From assembly GCA_030636255.1 (NCBI GenBank), contig DAOVXH010000061.1, positions 1-9,416 on the forward strand: a stretch of DNA of 9,416 bases, given 5' to 3'. The stretch is from Methanomassiliicoccales archaeon (GTDB taxonomy: Archaea; Thermoplasmatota; Thermoplasmata; SG8-5). The position numbers and the translations under genes are program-made. This document shows positions 1 to 6,098 of the stretch, piece after piece (positions within the stretch are counted from its first letter, which is position 1; each line of letters begins with the position of its first letter). The notes beneath the pieces were generated by a model that did not search any database, was not told where the DNA came from, and saw only the letters and a list, made by a program, of their open reading frames with translations.

Positions 1-618
1 GAGGTCGAGATTATCGACAACGCTACCAGTAAATTCAATCGCTCGTCCCAGCGCACCCTTGGATCCGATCCGTTCGAGAACAGCAAGAACTACATCCTTA
101 GCTGAAACACCACGCTTTAGTTCGCCGTTGAGAATTATACGCATTGAGGACGGCACTTCGAACCACGTAAAGCCGAACCTGAATCCGAACGCGATATCCT
201 GATCTCCCATTCCCTGTCCGAATGCTCCAACAGCGCCCATGATATTCAGATGAGAATCTGTTCCAACAACTGTTGAGCCAGGGTATCCCATACCTTCCTC
301 GATTATAACGTGGGAGCCAATTCCAGCGTCCACATCATATAATTTTACAGACTGTTCCTTGGCAAAATTCCTGCAAATCTGTTGATTGTTTGCATATGGA
401 ATAGTATTGGCCGGAACATTACAATCAAATGTGAAATATGTTTTATCATTGTTATCCAGGGTTTCGCCAGGATAATATTTTTTGAAATTTTTCACAACAT
501 TTGCGCCGCCAAAATCACGGGCTGAACGAACATCAATCTCTATCCAAACTATCTTGCCAGGTGCTACGTCTTCACCAGCATGCGTTTCCAGTATTTTCTC
601 TACCAAAGTCCTGGGCAT
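1..618 (-). CDS. Aconitase-superfamily dehydratase large subunit (LeuC/homoaconitase-like), N-terminal part, cut by window edge
   Basis: Translating the minus strand from the ATG at 618 gives 206 codons with no stop, running off the window. The protein starts MPRTLVEKILETHAG, as 3-isopropylmalate dehydratase and homoaconitase large subunits do. It continues with the family landmarks DCNVPANTIPYANNQ (residues 65-79), a GIGSH segment (99-103), VVGTDSH (117-123) and TWFEVP (151-156). Members hydrate and dehydrate a hydroxy-di- or tricarboxylate on a 4Fe-4S cluster in the cytosol, usually with a separate small subunit. The cluster cysteines lie beyond the window. The frame stays open upstream for about 20 codons without another ATG, GTG or TTG, so this start is firm; GGTGG lies just before it. 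Oddities: Cys66 stands where the family normally has His in an Asp-His pair, and Leu124 follows GTDSH where Thr is usual. Arg codons are mostly CGN here, unlike the neighbours. The substrate (isopropylmalate, homoaconitate or another) cannot be decided. Confidence 0.87.
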   Translation of the reverse strand, partial: MPRTLVEKILETHAGEDVAPGKIVWIEIDVRSARDFGGANVVKNFKKYYPGETLDNNDKTYFTFDCNVPANTIPYANNQQICRNFAKEQSVKLYDVDAGIGSHVIIEEGMGYPGSTVVGTDSHLNIMGAVGAFGQGMGDQDIAFGFRFGFTWFEVPSSMRIILNGELKRGVSAKDVVLAVLERIGSKGALGRAIEFTGSVVDNLDL

Positions 619-680
619 TGAACCACCGGGTGGGGGATTTTGATTAGGATTATTAAGGTTGGGGTTGGGGGCTGTAGAAT

Positions 681-689
681 TGTTTTATT
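681..689 (-). promoter_or_regulatory. Possible TATA-like box in front of the dehydratase gene
   Basis: The minus strand reads AAATAAAAC beginning at the tldE stop codon, about 65-70 nt before the dehydratase ATG. A start of transcription about 26 nt downstream would leave a leader of roughly 40 nt containing the GGTGG motif. Co-transcription from tldD-tldE across the 70-bp gap is equally possible. The gap also contains short C-rich runs on the minus strand (around 655-672) with no clear stem-loop. Confidence 0.25.
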
Positions 690-1996
690 TACTTCCCGGA
701 AATCGACACATCATCGAAAAGTACGCATGGTAGCGGAATGCCATTTTTCTTGTGATTCTGATTCTCAATACCAATTACATTGCTGAATAGCTGGTACATA
801 TTTCCTGCAACCATGGCATCCTTGACTCTTCCGACTATTTCACCGTTCTTCACATAGAATCCTGGATTCAAACCAAATGAAAAATCCCCGTTCAGCAAAT
901 TACCTGAATGTGCCCCAATGACATTGAATATTGCTATGCCCTCATCCATTGTGGCCAGCATCTCATTGTAGCTCATATCTCCTGGTTTAACCCTCAGATG
1001 CTTTAGGTACGGGGCCGGAGGTATTGTGATTCCCTCATCTCCCCACATACCATATCTGAACCCTGTTCCAGTTGGCTCCATTTTCATTTTATTAGCATAA
1101 TCCAGGTCTGCCATGCATGTCTGGAATACTCCATCCTTGATGATGTCCAGTTTTTTTGTAGGTACTCCTTCATCGTCAAAGCCGCAGGCATCTGGAATAC
1201 TCTGGTCCAGTGGGTCATTGTATATTGTAATCTTATCGGACATAACTTTCTGGCCCACCTTGTCTGCCAAAGGTGAGGTTTTATTCAAAAATCGCTTGGC
1301 ATGAATTCCTGTATTGAGCCTCCATTCGAAGCCAATAAATGCCCCAGGCATGAACATGACCTTCATTTTCTTTGAGCCAATGTCAATCTCTGGTAATGAG
1401 TTGGTGTAGAGGTCCAGTTGTTCCTGAAGGTCTTTTTCTGTGGGCTTCTCAGGTCCATTAGCCTCAAAATATCTCCAGATGGAGGTACTTGTATTGGGAT
1501 ATATCAGAGCCGGTATAAGATGAAATTTTGTGCTTTTCTCCTGGTAGTCCGCGCCACTGGTGTTCATAACTCTTCTTCTGCTTATGCCGGCACCGGAATA
1601 GCAATCTGCCTGGCCCTGGACTTTTCCTTCAAAGAAATTCATCATCTCATTGCACATGTCCATGAGCTCTGGAAATCCGATGTTTTCTATTCTCTTATCA
1701 TACTGGCTTATTGATGTGATTGGTCTTTTTTCAGGAAATACAAAGTCTGCCTTAACCTGACCCACCATACTATCCAGAGCGTTTTTCACAAATTCTTCCC
1801 TGTCAATAAGGTTTCTTGTGTAGGAACTTCCTATCTTTCCATCCTTGATGATTCTCAGGGCATAGCCTGCCTGTATTGCTCCCTTGACATCTGTTGGCTT
1901 GCTGTCTTCCATGTTGAGGCCTGTCCCGCTGCCCTCCATGAAAAATACTTCTGCCTGGTCTGCAACCTTGCTGGCTATCTTTAATGTTTCTTCCAT
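689..1996 (-). CDS. tldE: TldE/PmbA-type subunit of the TldD-TldE metallopeptidase
   Basis: A 435-residue protein of the PmbA/TldE family, about the normal length (E. coli PmbA is about 450). It pairs with TldD to form a cytosolic peptidase that acts on unfolded or small peptides; in E. coli the pair matures microcin B17 and helps degrade the CcdA antitoxin. Family signatures visible are FDDEGVPT (residues 273-280), TGTGFRYG near 310-320 and GDFSFGLNPG in the C-terminal third. The HExxxH motif of TldD is absent: the aligned stretch reads PGAFIGFEWRL. The late metal-ligand Cys is also missing, as expected for the non-metal-binding subunit. There is no signal peptide or membrane segment. The ATG follows the tldD stop codon directly, and a strong GGAGGTG ribosome site lies inside the tldD end, so start and translational coupling are well supported. 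What its natural peptide substrate is cannot be seen; no RiPP precursor or toxin-antitoxin pair is nearby. Confidence 0.93.
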   Translation of the reverse strand: MEETLKIASKVADQAEVFFMEGSGTGLNMEDSKPTDVKGAIQAGYALRIIKDGKIGSSYTRNLIDREEFVKNALDSMVGQVKADFVFPEKRPITSISQYDKRIENIGFPELMDMCNEMMNFFEGKVQGQADCYSGAGISRRRVMNTSGADYQEKSTKFHLIPALIYPNTSTSIWRYFEANGPEKPTEKDLQEQLDLYTNSLPEIDIGSKKMKVMFMPGAFIGFEWRLNTGIHAKRFLNKTSPLADKVGQKVMSDKITIYNDPLDQSIPDACGFDDEGVPTKKLDIIKDGVFQTCMADLDYANKMKMEPTGTGFRYGMWGDEGITIPPAPYLKHLRVKPGDMSYNEMLATMDEGIAIFNVIGAHSGNLLNGDFSFGLNPGFYVKNGEIVGRVKDAMVAGNMYQLFSNVIGIENQNHKKNGIPLPCVLFDDVSISGK

Positions 1997-3367
1997 TCAA
2001 ACACCTCCCACTACTGTTTCTTTGACAATCATGTGCGGCCCGCCATGTGCGGATTTGATATTGGTCTGGCCCTTGCCACACCCTCCTCTTTCAGAAAGTT
2101 TAAAATCGTCTCCCACAGCACCGATGTTCTCCAAAGTTGTAAACAAATTGCCCATCATATTGATATCCCGAACCATTGGCCCTATTTTTCCATCTTTGAT
2201 AAGGTATCCATACTGAGCGCCAAAAGTAAAGTTGCCGCCAGTGGTTTGGCCGCCTTTTGCATCGCAAATGTAGAGGCCATTCCCCACCTGTGACAAAAGG
2301 TCCTCAAAGCTATTTTCACCTGGCTGGACAAATATGGTTCCCATTCTGATGATTGGAGCGTATCGATAATCCTCTGCAACCATGTGGCCAGTGATTGGTT
2401 CATTAAAGCTAGCTGCAGTTTTTCTGGAATGCAATCTACCTGTTAATACGCCCTTGTCCATTAGTGTTATTTTCTTTACAGGAACGCCTTCATCATCATA
2501 TTTGTAGATTCCCAGGTCCCCAGAAATAGTGGAATCTGCTATGATGGTTATGTTCTCAGTGCCCAATTTTGTATCAAGCTGCATCTTATCTCTTAGGGAT
2601 TTATTGTTCTCTATTAGGTCTGCCTCTGAGAAATGGCCAAATGCCTCATGGGCCAAAAGCCCTGTCATGCTGCCATTAAGCAATACTGTGTAAGTGCCGC
2701 TCTTCACCGGCTCCGCGCCCAGCATTTCCCTGACAAGTTCTGCCCGTTTTTTGAACACATCTTCACGATTGTAAAGATTCTCCATGCCAGTTGAACCACC
2801 TATGCTGACCCGAATGTTCTGGGACAAGTCACCTCGAGTTGCCACAGCCTCGCCGCTGATGCTTACTGTCATTAGCTCTTGAAATATTTCTGAACCTTCG
2901 GAATTAACATAAAATTTCTGCCTGAACACCTCATTATAACCAACAGTGGTGGAAGATATTTCCGGTTGCTCAAGCATGATATCATTGTATTTTTTAGTTA
3001 ACTTCAGCTTATCTTCCAAGGAAATGTTTCTTGGGTCTATTTTTAGACTCACTGGAATGCTATCCTTTACTGGTGGAACGTCTGCGAAGCTCATGTCTGC
3101 TTCTCCAGAAATTACCTGTGCTGCTTCCTTTGCCCGATTAATTGCCCAGGGTATGTCTTCTGGCTTTGACACCATGGTTATTCCCAGGCCACCATTATTC
3201 AGCACCCGAACAACATAACCGTCTGTGGTATTGCTGCTCACGTCCTTGATGGCACTGCTTTCGAACTTTATTGCAGTTTCCTTCACTATCTCGTATCGGA
3301 GGTCTATGAAGTCCACATCTTGATTTTCAATAAATGACTGGCACCTGGATAGAATTTCTTCTTGCAT
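1997..3367 (-). CDS. tldD: TldD metallopeptidase, catalytic subunit
   Basis: A 456-residue protein of the TldD family (peptidase family U62). The metal-binding HExxxH motif is present as HEAFGH at residues 240-245, followed by the acidic FSEAD stretch. The third ligand is expected at Cys430 in the CGKGQ segment near the C terminus, the place family structures use. YDDEGVP (near 290) and the GGNFTFG stretch (near 378-384) are further family marks. The enzyme is predicted to be a cytosolic, metal-dependent peptidase that threads flexible peptides into the cavity of the TldD-TldE heterodimer. The gene is first in a two-gene unit; its stop codon is immediately followed by the tldE ATG. No Shine-Dalgarno sequence precedes its own ATG, but CTTAAAAT lies about 34 nt upstream, which fits a near-leaderless transcript. 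All expected catalytic residues are present, so the enzyme should be active. Confidence 0.95.
   Translation of the reverse strand: MQEEILSRCQSFIENQDVDFIDLRYEIVKETAIKFESSAIKDVSSNTTDGYVVRVLNNGGLGITMVSKPEDIPWAINRAKEAAQVISGEADMSFADVPPVKDSIPVSLKIDPRNISLEDKLKLTKKYNDIMLEQPEISSTTVGYNEVFRQKFYVNSEGSEIFQELMTVSISGEAVATRGDLSQNIRVSIGGSTGMENLYNREDVFKKRAELVREMLGAEPVKSGTYTVLLNGSMTGLLAHEAFGHFSEADLIENNKSLRDKMQLDTKLGTENITIIADSTISGDLGIYKYDDEGVPVKKITLMDKGVLTGRLHSRKTAASFNEPITGHMVAEDYRYAPIIRMGTIFVQPGENSFEDLLSQVGNGLYICDAKGGQTTGGNFTFGAQYGYLIKDGKIGPMVRDINMMGNLFTTLENIGAVGDDFKLSERGGCGKGQTNIKSAHGGPHMIVKETVVGGV
2002..2009 (-). promoter_or_regulatory. Ribosome binding site for tldE inside the tldD end
   Basis: The minus strand reads GGGAGGTG within the last codons of tldD, 5 nt before the tldE ATG. 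It matches the archaeal anti-Shine-Dalgarno sequence well. With stop and start codons directly adjacent, this points to translational coupling and equal amounts of the two subunits. Confidence 0.8.
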
Positions 3368-3397
3368 ATTATCCCTAAGGGGAAATGGAGGTGTGGG

Positions 3398-3405
3398 ATT
3401 TTAAG
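3398..3405 (-). promoter_or_regulatory. Putative TATA box of the tldD-tldE unit
   Basis: CTTAAAAT on the minus strand is centred about 34 nt upstream of the tldD ATG. With the usual archaeal spacing of about 26 nt, transcription would start within about 10 nt of the ATG, matching the absence of a ribosome binding site. The same CTTAAA core precedes the TPR gene and the nuclease gene. Confidence 0.45.
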
Positions 3406-3478
3406 GTTTGTTAATGTGAGATGGAACAATATCAGTAGAAAAGGTTCACTTGGCTATAGTTAGTAAATAAAAATCAAT

Positions 3479-3521
3479 GGACTATGGAGGAATCTATACA
3501 ATTGTTGTATTCCTCCAGTCC
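3479..3521. repeat. Long bulged hairpin between tRNA-Ala and tldD
   Basis: On the plus strand, GGACT, GGAGGA and ATACAA (arms at 3479-3483, 3486-3491, 3496-3501) pair with TTGTAT, TCCTCC and AGTCC (3505-3510, 3511-3516, 3517-3521) around a TTG loop. This makes 17 pairs, with AT and ATCT bulges on one arm only. A flanking T-A pair extends the stem by one. The element lies in the 200-bp gap between tRNA-Ala and tldD and overlaps no supported gene. It could be an intergenic palindromic element, a processing signal or part of a small RNA; a T6 run follows it on the plus strand. Confidence 0.7.
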
Positions 3522-3547
3522 AATAAACTTTTTTAGTTTGATATTGG
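3520..3547. repeat. Second bulged hairpin with oligo-T loop
   Basis: CCAAT plus AAACT (3520-3529) pair with AGTTT and ATTGG (3535-3539, 3543-3547), leaving a TTTTT loop and a GAT bulge in the 3' arm. It sits end to end with the hairpin at 3479-3521, sharing two bases, and lies just beyond the oligo-T tract of the tRNA. AT-rich sequence makes chance pairing more likely here than for its neighbour. Confidence 0.45.
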
Positions 3548-3554
3548 TGAAAAT

Positions 3555-3561
3555 AAAAAAA
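3555..3561 (-). terminator. Oligo-T terminator of tRNA-Ala
   Basis: Seven T residues on the minus strand begin 7 nt after the discriminator base of the tRNA. Archaeal RNA polymerase terminates at such T tracts, so this probably ends the tRNA transcript and separates it from tldD. Confidence 0.65.
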
Positions 3562-3567
3562 GTTTAA

Positions 3568-3641
3568 TGGATCGAACGGGATTTGAACCCGTGGCCTCCT
3601 GCTTGCAAAGCAGGCGATCTTCCGAGCTGATCTATCGACCC
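3568..3641 (-). tRNA. tRNA-Ala (anticodon UGC)
   Basis: The 74-nt minus-strand sequence folds into a complete cloverleaf. The acceptor stem is GGGTCGA/TCGATCC, the D stem GATC/GATC, the anticodon stem CCTGC/GCAGG with loop TTTGCAA (anticodon TGC), and the T arm ACGGG-TTCAAAT-CCCGT, with discriminator A. The acceptor contains the G3-U70 wobble pair, the classic alanine identity element. No CCA is encoded and no intron is present. A TATA-like box lies about 40 nt upstream and a T7 tract directly downstream, so it is probably transcribed alone. Confidence 0.97.
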
Positions 3642-3677
3642 ATGTGTGTTTGCGTAGAAACCGGAAAATAGGACTGG

Positions 3678-3685
3678 TTTATAAT
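3678..3685 (-). promoter_or_regulatory. Putative TATA box of tRNA-Ala
   Basis: ATTATAAA on the minus strand is centred about 40 nt before the 5' end of the mature tRNA. That spacing leaves a leader of roughly 15 nt to be removed by RNase P, which is normal for archaeal tRNA genes. Confidence 0.5.
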
Positions 3686-3712
3686 CATTTGTATTGTGTC
3701 AACACCAATCTC

Positions 3713-3732
3713 ACCAATCATGCTGGATTGGT
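3713..3732. terminator. Small stem-loop just past the kinase gene
   Basis: ACCAATC and GATTGGT form a 7-bp perfect stem with a 6-nt loop, starting 14 bases past the stop codon of the kinase gene. A second ACCAATC at 3704-3710 could pair with the same arm, giving two alternative folds. It may mark the 3' end of the kinase mRNA, but no strong T tract follows, so terminator function is uncertain. Confidence 0.35.
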
Positions 3733-3746
3733 TTAACATACTGAAA

Positions 3747-4841
3747 TCAATCCAGCTCAATGGGCTCCCCGGTATAGAAATCGTAGACTATCCGCTTGGC
3801 CCCTTTGGTCTTCTTATTCTTTTGCTCCCCTTCATGCACAACCTTCAGCTCCGGAGGCTCCGGGGCCTTGGAGGGTTCCGGCAGTTGGGCTGTTTCCTCT
3901 GGAAGTTTTTCTTCCGACTGTAATTCCCTGGACGCTGCGACCATGGGTTCTGATCCATGGTAGGCTTTCTCTGTACGGCTCTTCCAGAATGGCTCTGAAG
4001 CATATACACCGCCATCAGGCACGGCTACTTCCGGCTCGGGTCCTTGATAGACTTTCTTGTTGCGGTCCTTCCAGAACGGTTCAGAAGCATAAACTTTAGT
4101 TGAAGTACCCACTGTCGCAGCCTCTGGTTCGGTTATGATATTATTCTGCTTCATGAAGAACTTCTCGATACCGTAATGCCGATTCTTCAGGCCAGGTATG
4201 GTGTCTGCCTTTCCAGTCAGCCAATTCGCCAGGTTCTTAGCGTATGGTCTCAGGTCTCCCTCCGAATTTATAATAACATAAGGCCGGGTGCATTTTCTGA
4301 TTGGCCCCATTTCATATTTCAGCTTCATGTAAACATGGAGGGTCGCCGCAGAACCATGCCTGCTTCTCTCGGACAATCTGGCCAACGCAACCTCGTCGGT
4401 GACCTCCATGAACACTACCACCACCTCTGCTTTAAGGTCGTCAGCAGCATCATATGCCCATCTACGAAAATCTTCCTTCAAATTTGTGGCATCGACTATG
4501 ACTGGCCAATTTAATGTAAGCCCTGTTCTAATGACCTCTCCTGCAACTATGAAGGTGGTAACATGCTCTATGTCATCATAAGCTGGCCGTTTACGCCCCA
4601 GGCATTTTGAAACCACTGGCCGCACATCGTCTGAGCGTACCAATAAAAAACTGCCTGGAACTCGTTTTTCTATAAGATTGACAAGATGTGATTTTCCTGA
4701 TAGTGGGGCTCCCGACATCACCAGGACACGACTGGGGCCGGAACCGTCTTCTTGCAACTGAGCACAACCTTCAATTATAATAGAAAGAGCATTTTTGGCT
4801 TGTTTGTCACCCATAATAACACTTTCTTGCCCATATACCAT
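3747..4841 (-). CDS. P-loop polynucleotide-kinase-like protein with repeated C-terminal tail
   Basis: A 364-residue protein in two parts. Residues about 36-210 form a P-loop kinase of the AAA_33/polynucleotide-kinase-like type. The Walker A is GAPLSGKS (44-51), RSDDVR at 69-74 resembles the substrate-binding segment of T4 Pnkp-type kinases, VDATN (116-120) precedes the paired Arg126-Arg127, and RLSERSRHG (155-163) looks like a lid. It probably phosphorylates a nucleic-acid end or a small molecule in the cytosol; the substrate is not evident. The remaining 150 residues are a Pro/Glu/Lys-rich, probably disordered tail with a 29-residue tandem repeat, each copy starting YASEPFWK (251-258 and 280-287), and an ending rich in aromatic and acidic residues (RIVYDFYTGEPIELD). 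The start is uncertain: M1 at 4841 or M10 at 4814 are both possible, and neither has a clear ribosome site. It is divergent from the TPR gene. A zeta-toxin-like role is less likely because no antitoxin gene is beside it. Confidence 0.85.
   Translation of the reverse strand: MVYGQESVIMGDKQAKNALSIIIEGCAQLQEDGSGPSRVLVMSGAPLSGKSHLVNLIEKRVPGSFLLVRSDDVRPVVSKCLGRKRPAYDDIEHVTTFIVAGEVIRTGLTLNWPVIVDATNLKEDFRRWAYDAADDLKAEVVVVFMEVTDEVALARLSERSRHGSAATLHVYMKLKYEMGPIRKCTRPYVIINSEGDLRPYAKNLANWLTGKADTIPGLKNRHYGIEKFFMKQNNIITEPEAATVGTSTKVYASEPFWKDRNKKVYQGPEPEVAVPDGGVYASEPFWKSRTEKAYHGSEPMVAASRELQSEEKLPEETAQLPEPSKAPEPPELKVVHEGEQKNKKTKGAKRIVYDFYTGEPIELD
3918..4091 (-). repeat. Two tandem 87-bp coding repeats (29 residues each) in the kinase tail
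   Basis: Residues 251-279 and 280-308 align without gaps. The first eight residues, YASEPFWK, are identical, and further shared positions (R, K, Y, G, EP, VA) follow in the first 24 residues. The second half of each unit has diverged. The duplication is visible in the DNA too, but with many silent changes, so it is not recent. Confidence 0.85.
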
Positions 4842-4875
4842 AATGATTTACATGATTTAATACACTTTCTCTAGT

Positions 4876-4885
4876 AATTATAAAA
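4876..4885 (-). promoter_or_regulatory. Putative TATA box of the kinase gene
   Basis: TTTTATAATT on the minus strand is centred about 39 nt before the first ATG of the kinase gene, which would give a leader of roughly 13-15 nt. A second candidate, GTATTAAATC at 4854-4863, would fit the downstream ATG at 4814 better. The 91-bp gap thus holds back-to-back promoters for the kinase and TPR genes. Confidence 0.4.
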
Positions 4886-4896
4886 TTCACAAAACT

Positions 4897-4905
4897 CTTA
4901 AATAT
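4897..4905 (+). promoter_or_regulatory. Putative TATA box of the TPR gene
   Basis: CTTAAATAT is centred 32 nt upstream of the ATG at 4933. Transcription would begin within about 6 nt of the start codon. No Shine-Dalgarno motif is present, so a near-leaderless mRNA is likely. Confidence 0.5.
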
Positions 4906-4932
4906 CCTGAAACTCTAATAACCCCTGAGAGC

Positions 4933-6057
4933 ATGGGGAATATCCAGTCTGAAATTCAGAAGGCCAGAGAGGCCATGAATCTGAATGATTATGATAGGGC
5001 CAGGGAAATTTGCATTGTCGCATTGAAAGAGAGCAATGCAGTCACAATGGAACGTTCTGTTGTCAAGGACCGCCTTGATCTTCTTGTCACTCTGAGTGAT
5101 ATTTGCAAGAACCAGGAGCGACTTTTTGACAATATTAATTATCTCCGGGAGTTGACCAAGGGTGCTCGCTCCATTAATGATACAGAAATGCTGGCCAAAG
5201 GTCTCATCAGAATAGGATTTGTTTTTAACAGGATGGGAAAACGAGACAGGGCAATGGACAAGTTCAATGAAGCAGAGGAACTGACAAAGAACTTCAAAAA
5301 CCAAATTCAGTATGGCTATGTCCTGGCAGGAAAGGCCAATATATATTGGAGGTCTGGAGAAAATGAAAAGGCCCTTGAGTTGGCCAAAAGGGTTCTGGAG
5401 ATAGGGCTGGAAAATGATGAGTTCATACTCACTGCTGGCGGAGCCAATGTAATGTCCTCTGTATGTTTCGAGATGGGTGATTATGAAGAAGCCCTTAAGG
5501 TTGCAATGCTGTCTGTGGAAACCTACCGAAACTCAGGGAACAAATCAGAACTGGCCAGGGCCCTGAACAATCAGGGAGAGATATACAAACGTATGCAAGA
5601 ATATGACAAGGCCATCGAGTCCTACCAGGAAGGATTATCTGTTTTTGACGATGGAACTGCAAAGAGATTGGGCTATCTTTACACTAATATGGCAGAATGT
5701 CAGGCCAGAAAAGGCGTAATGAAAGATGCTAAAATCAGCCTGGATAAGGCCATAAAATTTCTGGAAGGGTCTGAGGACAAGTATGCTGTTGGCTGCATGT
5801 GGTATGTCAGAGGCCTATTGGAAGATGCAAATGATAATACCAAGAAAGGAGAGGAGTGGCTTCTGAAGGCAGAGGGACGCATGGTAGAGCTTGAAGTGAC
5901 ATATGACCTGGGTATTATCAGAAAAGAACTAGCTTCACTATATACAAAATCAGGTCAAGATGAACCGGCTGCTGATATGGCAAACAAGGCAATCCAGGCT
6001 CTGGAAAAGGCTGGTGCAAAGAATCTGGCTGATGAAGTCAGAAAAATGGTCAGCTGA
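4933..6057 (+). CDS. Tetratricopeptide-repeat protein
   Basis: A 374-residue, all-helical protein made almost wholly of TPR units. The clearest repeats are near residues 4-35, 86-119, 128-158, 168-198, 206-238, 245-278 and 325-358; the one at 206-238 matches the TPR consensus best (ALNNQGEIYKRMQEYDKAIE). The region 40-80 is helical but does not match well. There is no signal peptide, membrane helix or enzymatic domain, so it is probably a cytosolic scaffold that binds another protein, as TPR superhelices do. Its partner is unknown. It is divergent from the kinase gene and 41 bp upstream of the nuclease gene on the same strand; that gap contains its own TATA-like box, so co-transcription is possible but not required. 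The ATG at 4933 is placed correctly for a leaderless transcript from the CTTAAATAT box. Confidence 0.85.
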   Translation: MGNIQSEIQKAREAMNLNDYDRAREICIVALKESNAVTMERSVVKDRLDLLVTLSDICKNQERLFDNINYLRELTKGARSINDTEMLAKGLIRIGFVFNRMGKRDRAMDKFNEAEELTKNFKNQIQYGYVLAGKANIYWRSGENEKALELAKRVLEIGLENDEFILTAGGANVMSSVCFEMGDYEEALKVAMLSVETYRNSGNKSELARALNNQGEIYKRMQEYDKAIESYQEGLSVFDDGTAKRLGYLYTNMAECQARKGVMKDAKISLDKAIKFLEGSEDKYAVGCMWYVRGLLEDANDNTKKGEEWLLKAEGRMVELEVTYDLGIIRKELASLYTKSGQDEPAADMANKAIQALEKAGAKNLADEVRKMVS

Positions 6058-6069
6058 TTTTCCCTAAAT

Positions 6070-6077
6070 CTTAAACC
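6070..6077 (+). promoter_or_regulatory. Putative TATA box of the nuclease gene
   Basis: CTTAAACC is centred about 26 nt upstream of the ATG at 6099, exactly the usual distance from a TATA box to the transcription start. The transcript would begin at or next to the start codon. The sequence before the ATG (ATACCCTC) has no ribosome binding site. Confidence 0.4.
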
Positions 6078-6098
6078 CTATTTATCCATTATACCCTC

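Noticed and set aside
1418..1714. 98-codon plus-strand frame inside tldE
   Set aside because: Fully antisense to tldE, which has family motifs throughout.
3411..3440. Short plus-strand frame after a GGAGGTG sequence at 3387
   Set aside because: The nearest ATG codons give peptides of only one to five residues and are spaced too far from the GGAGGTG.
3432..3540. Hairpin at 3479-3521 followed by T6 as a plus-strand intrinsic terminator
   Set aside because: No plus-strand gene lies to its left within more than 3 kb, so there is no transcript for it to end; the structure itself is reported as unexplained.
3568..3641. tRNA-Ala as an integration site of a mobile element
   Set aside because: No integrase, no duplicated tRNA 3' end and no mobile genes are found in the window.
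3696..3923. 75-codon plus-strand frame with a hydrophobic stretch, opposite the kinase tail
   Set aside because: It is antisense to the kinase gene and its hydrophobicity comes from the complement of the acidic, Pro-rich tail; no promoter or ribosome site.
4915..5304. 129-codon minus-strand frame opposite the TPR gene start
   Set aside because: It is antisense to a well-supported TPR protein, and its translation shows no family signal.
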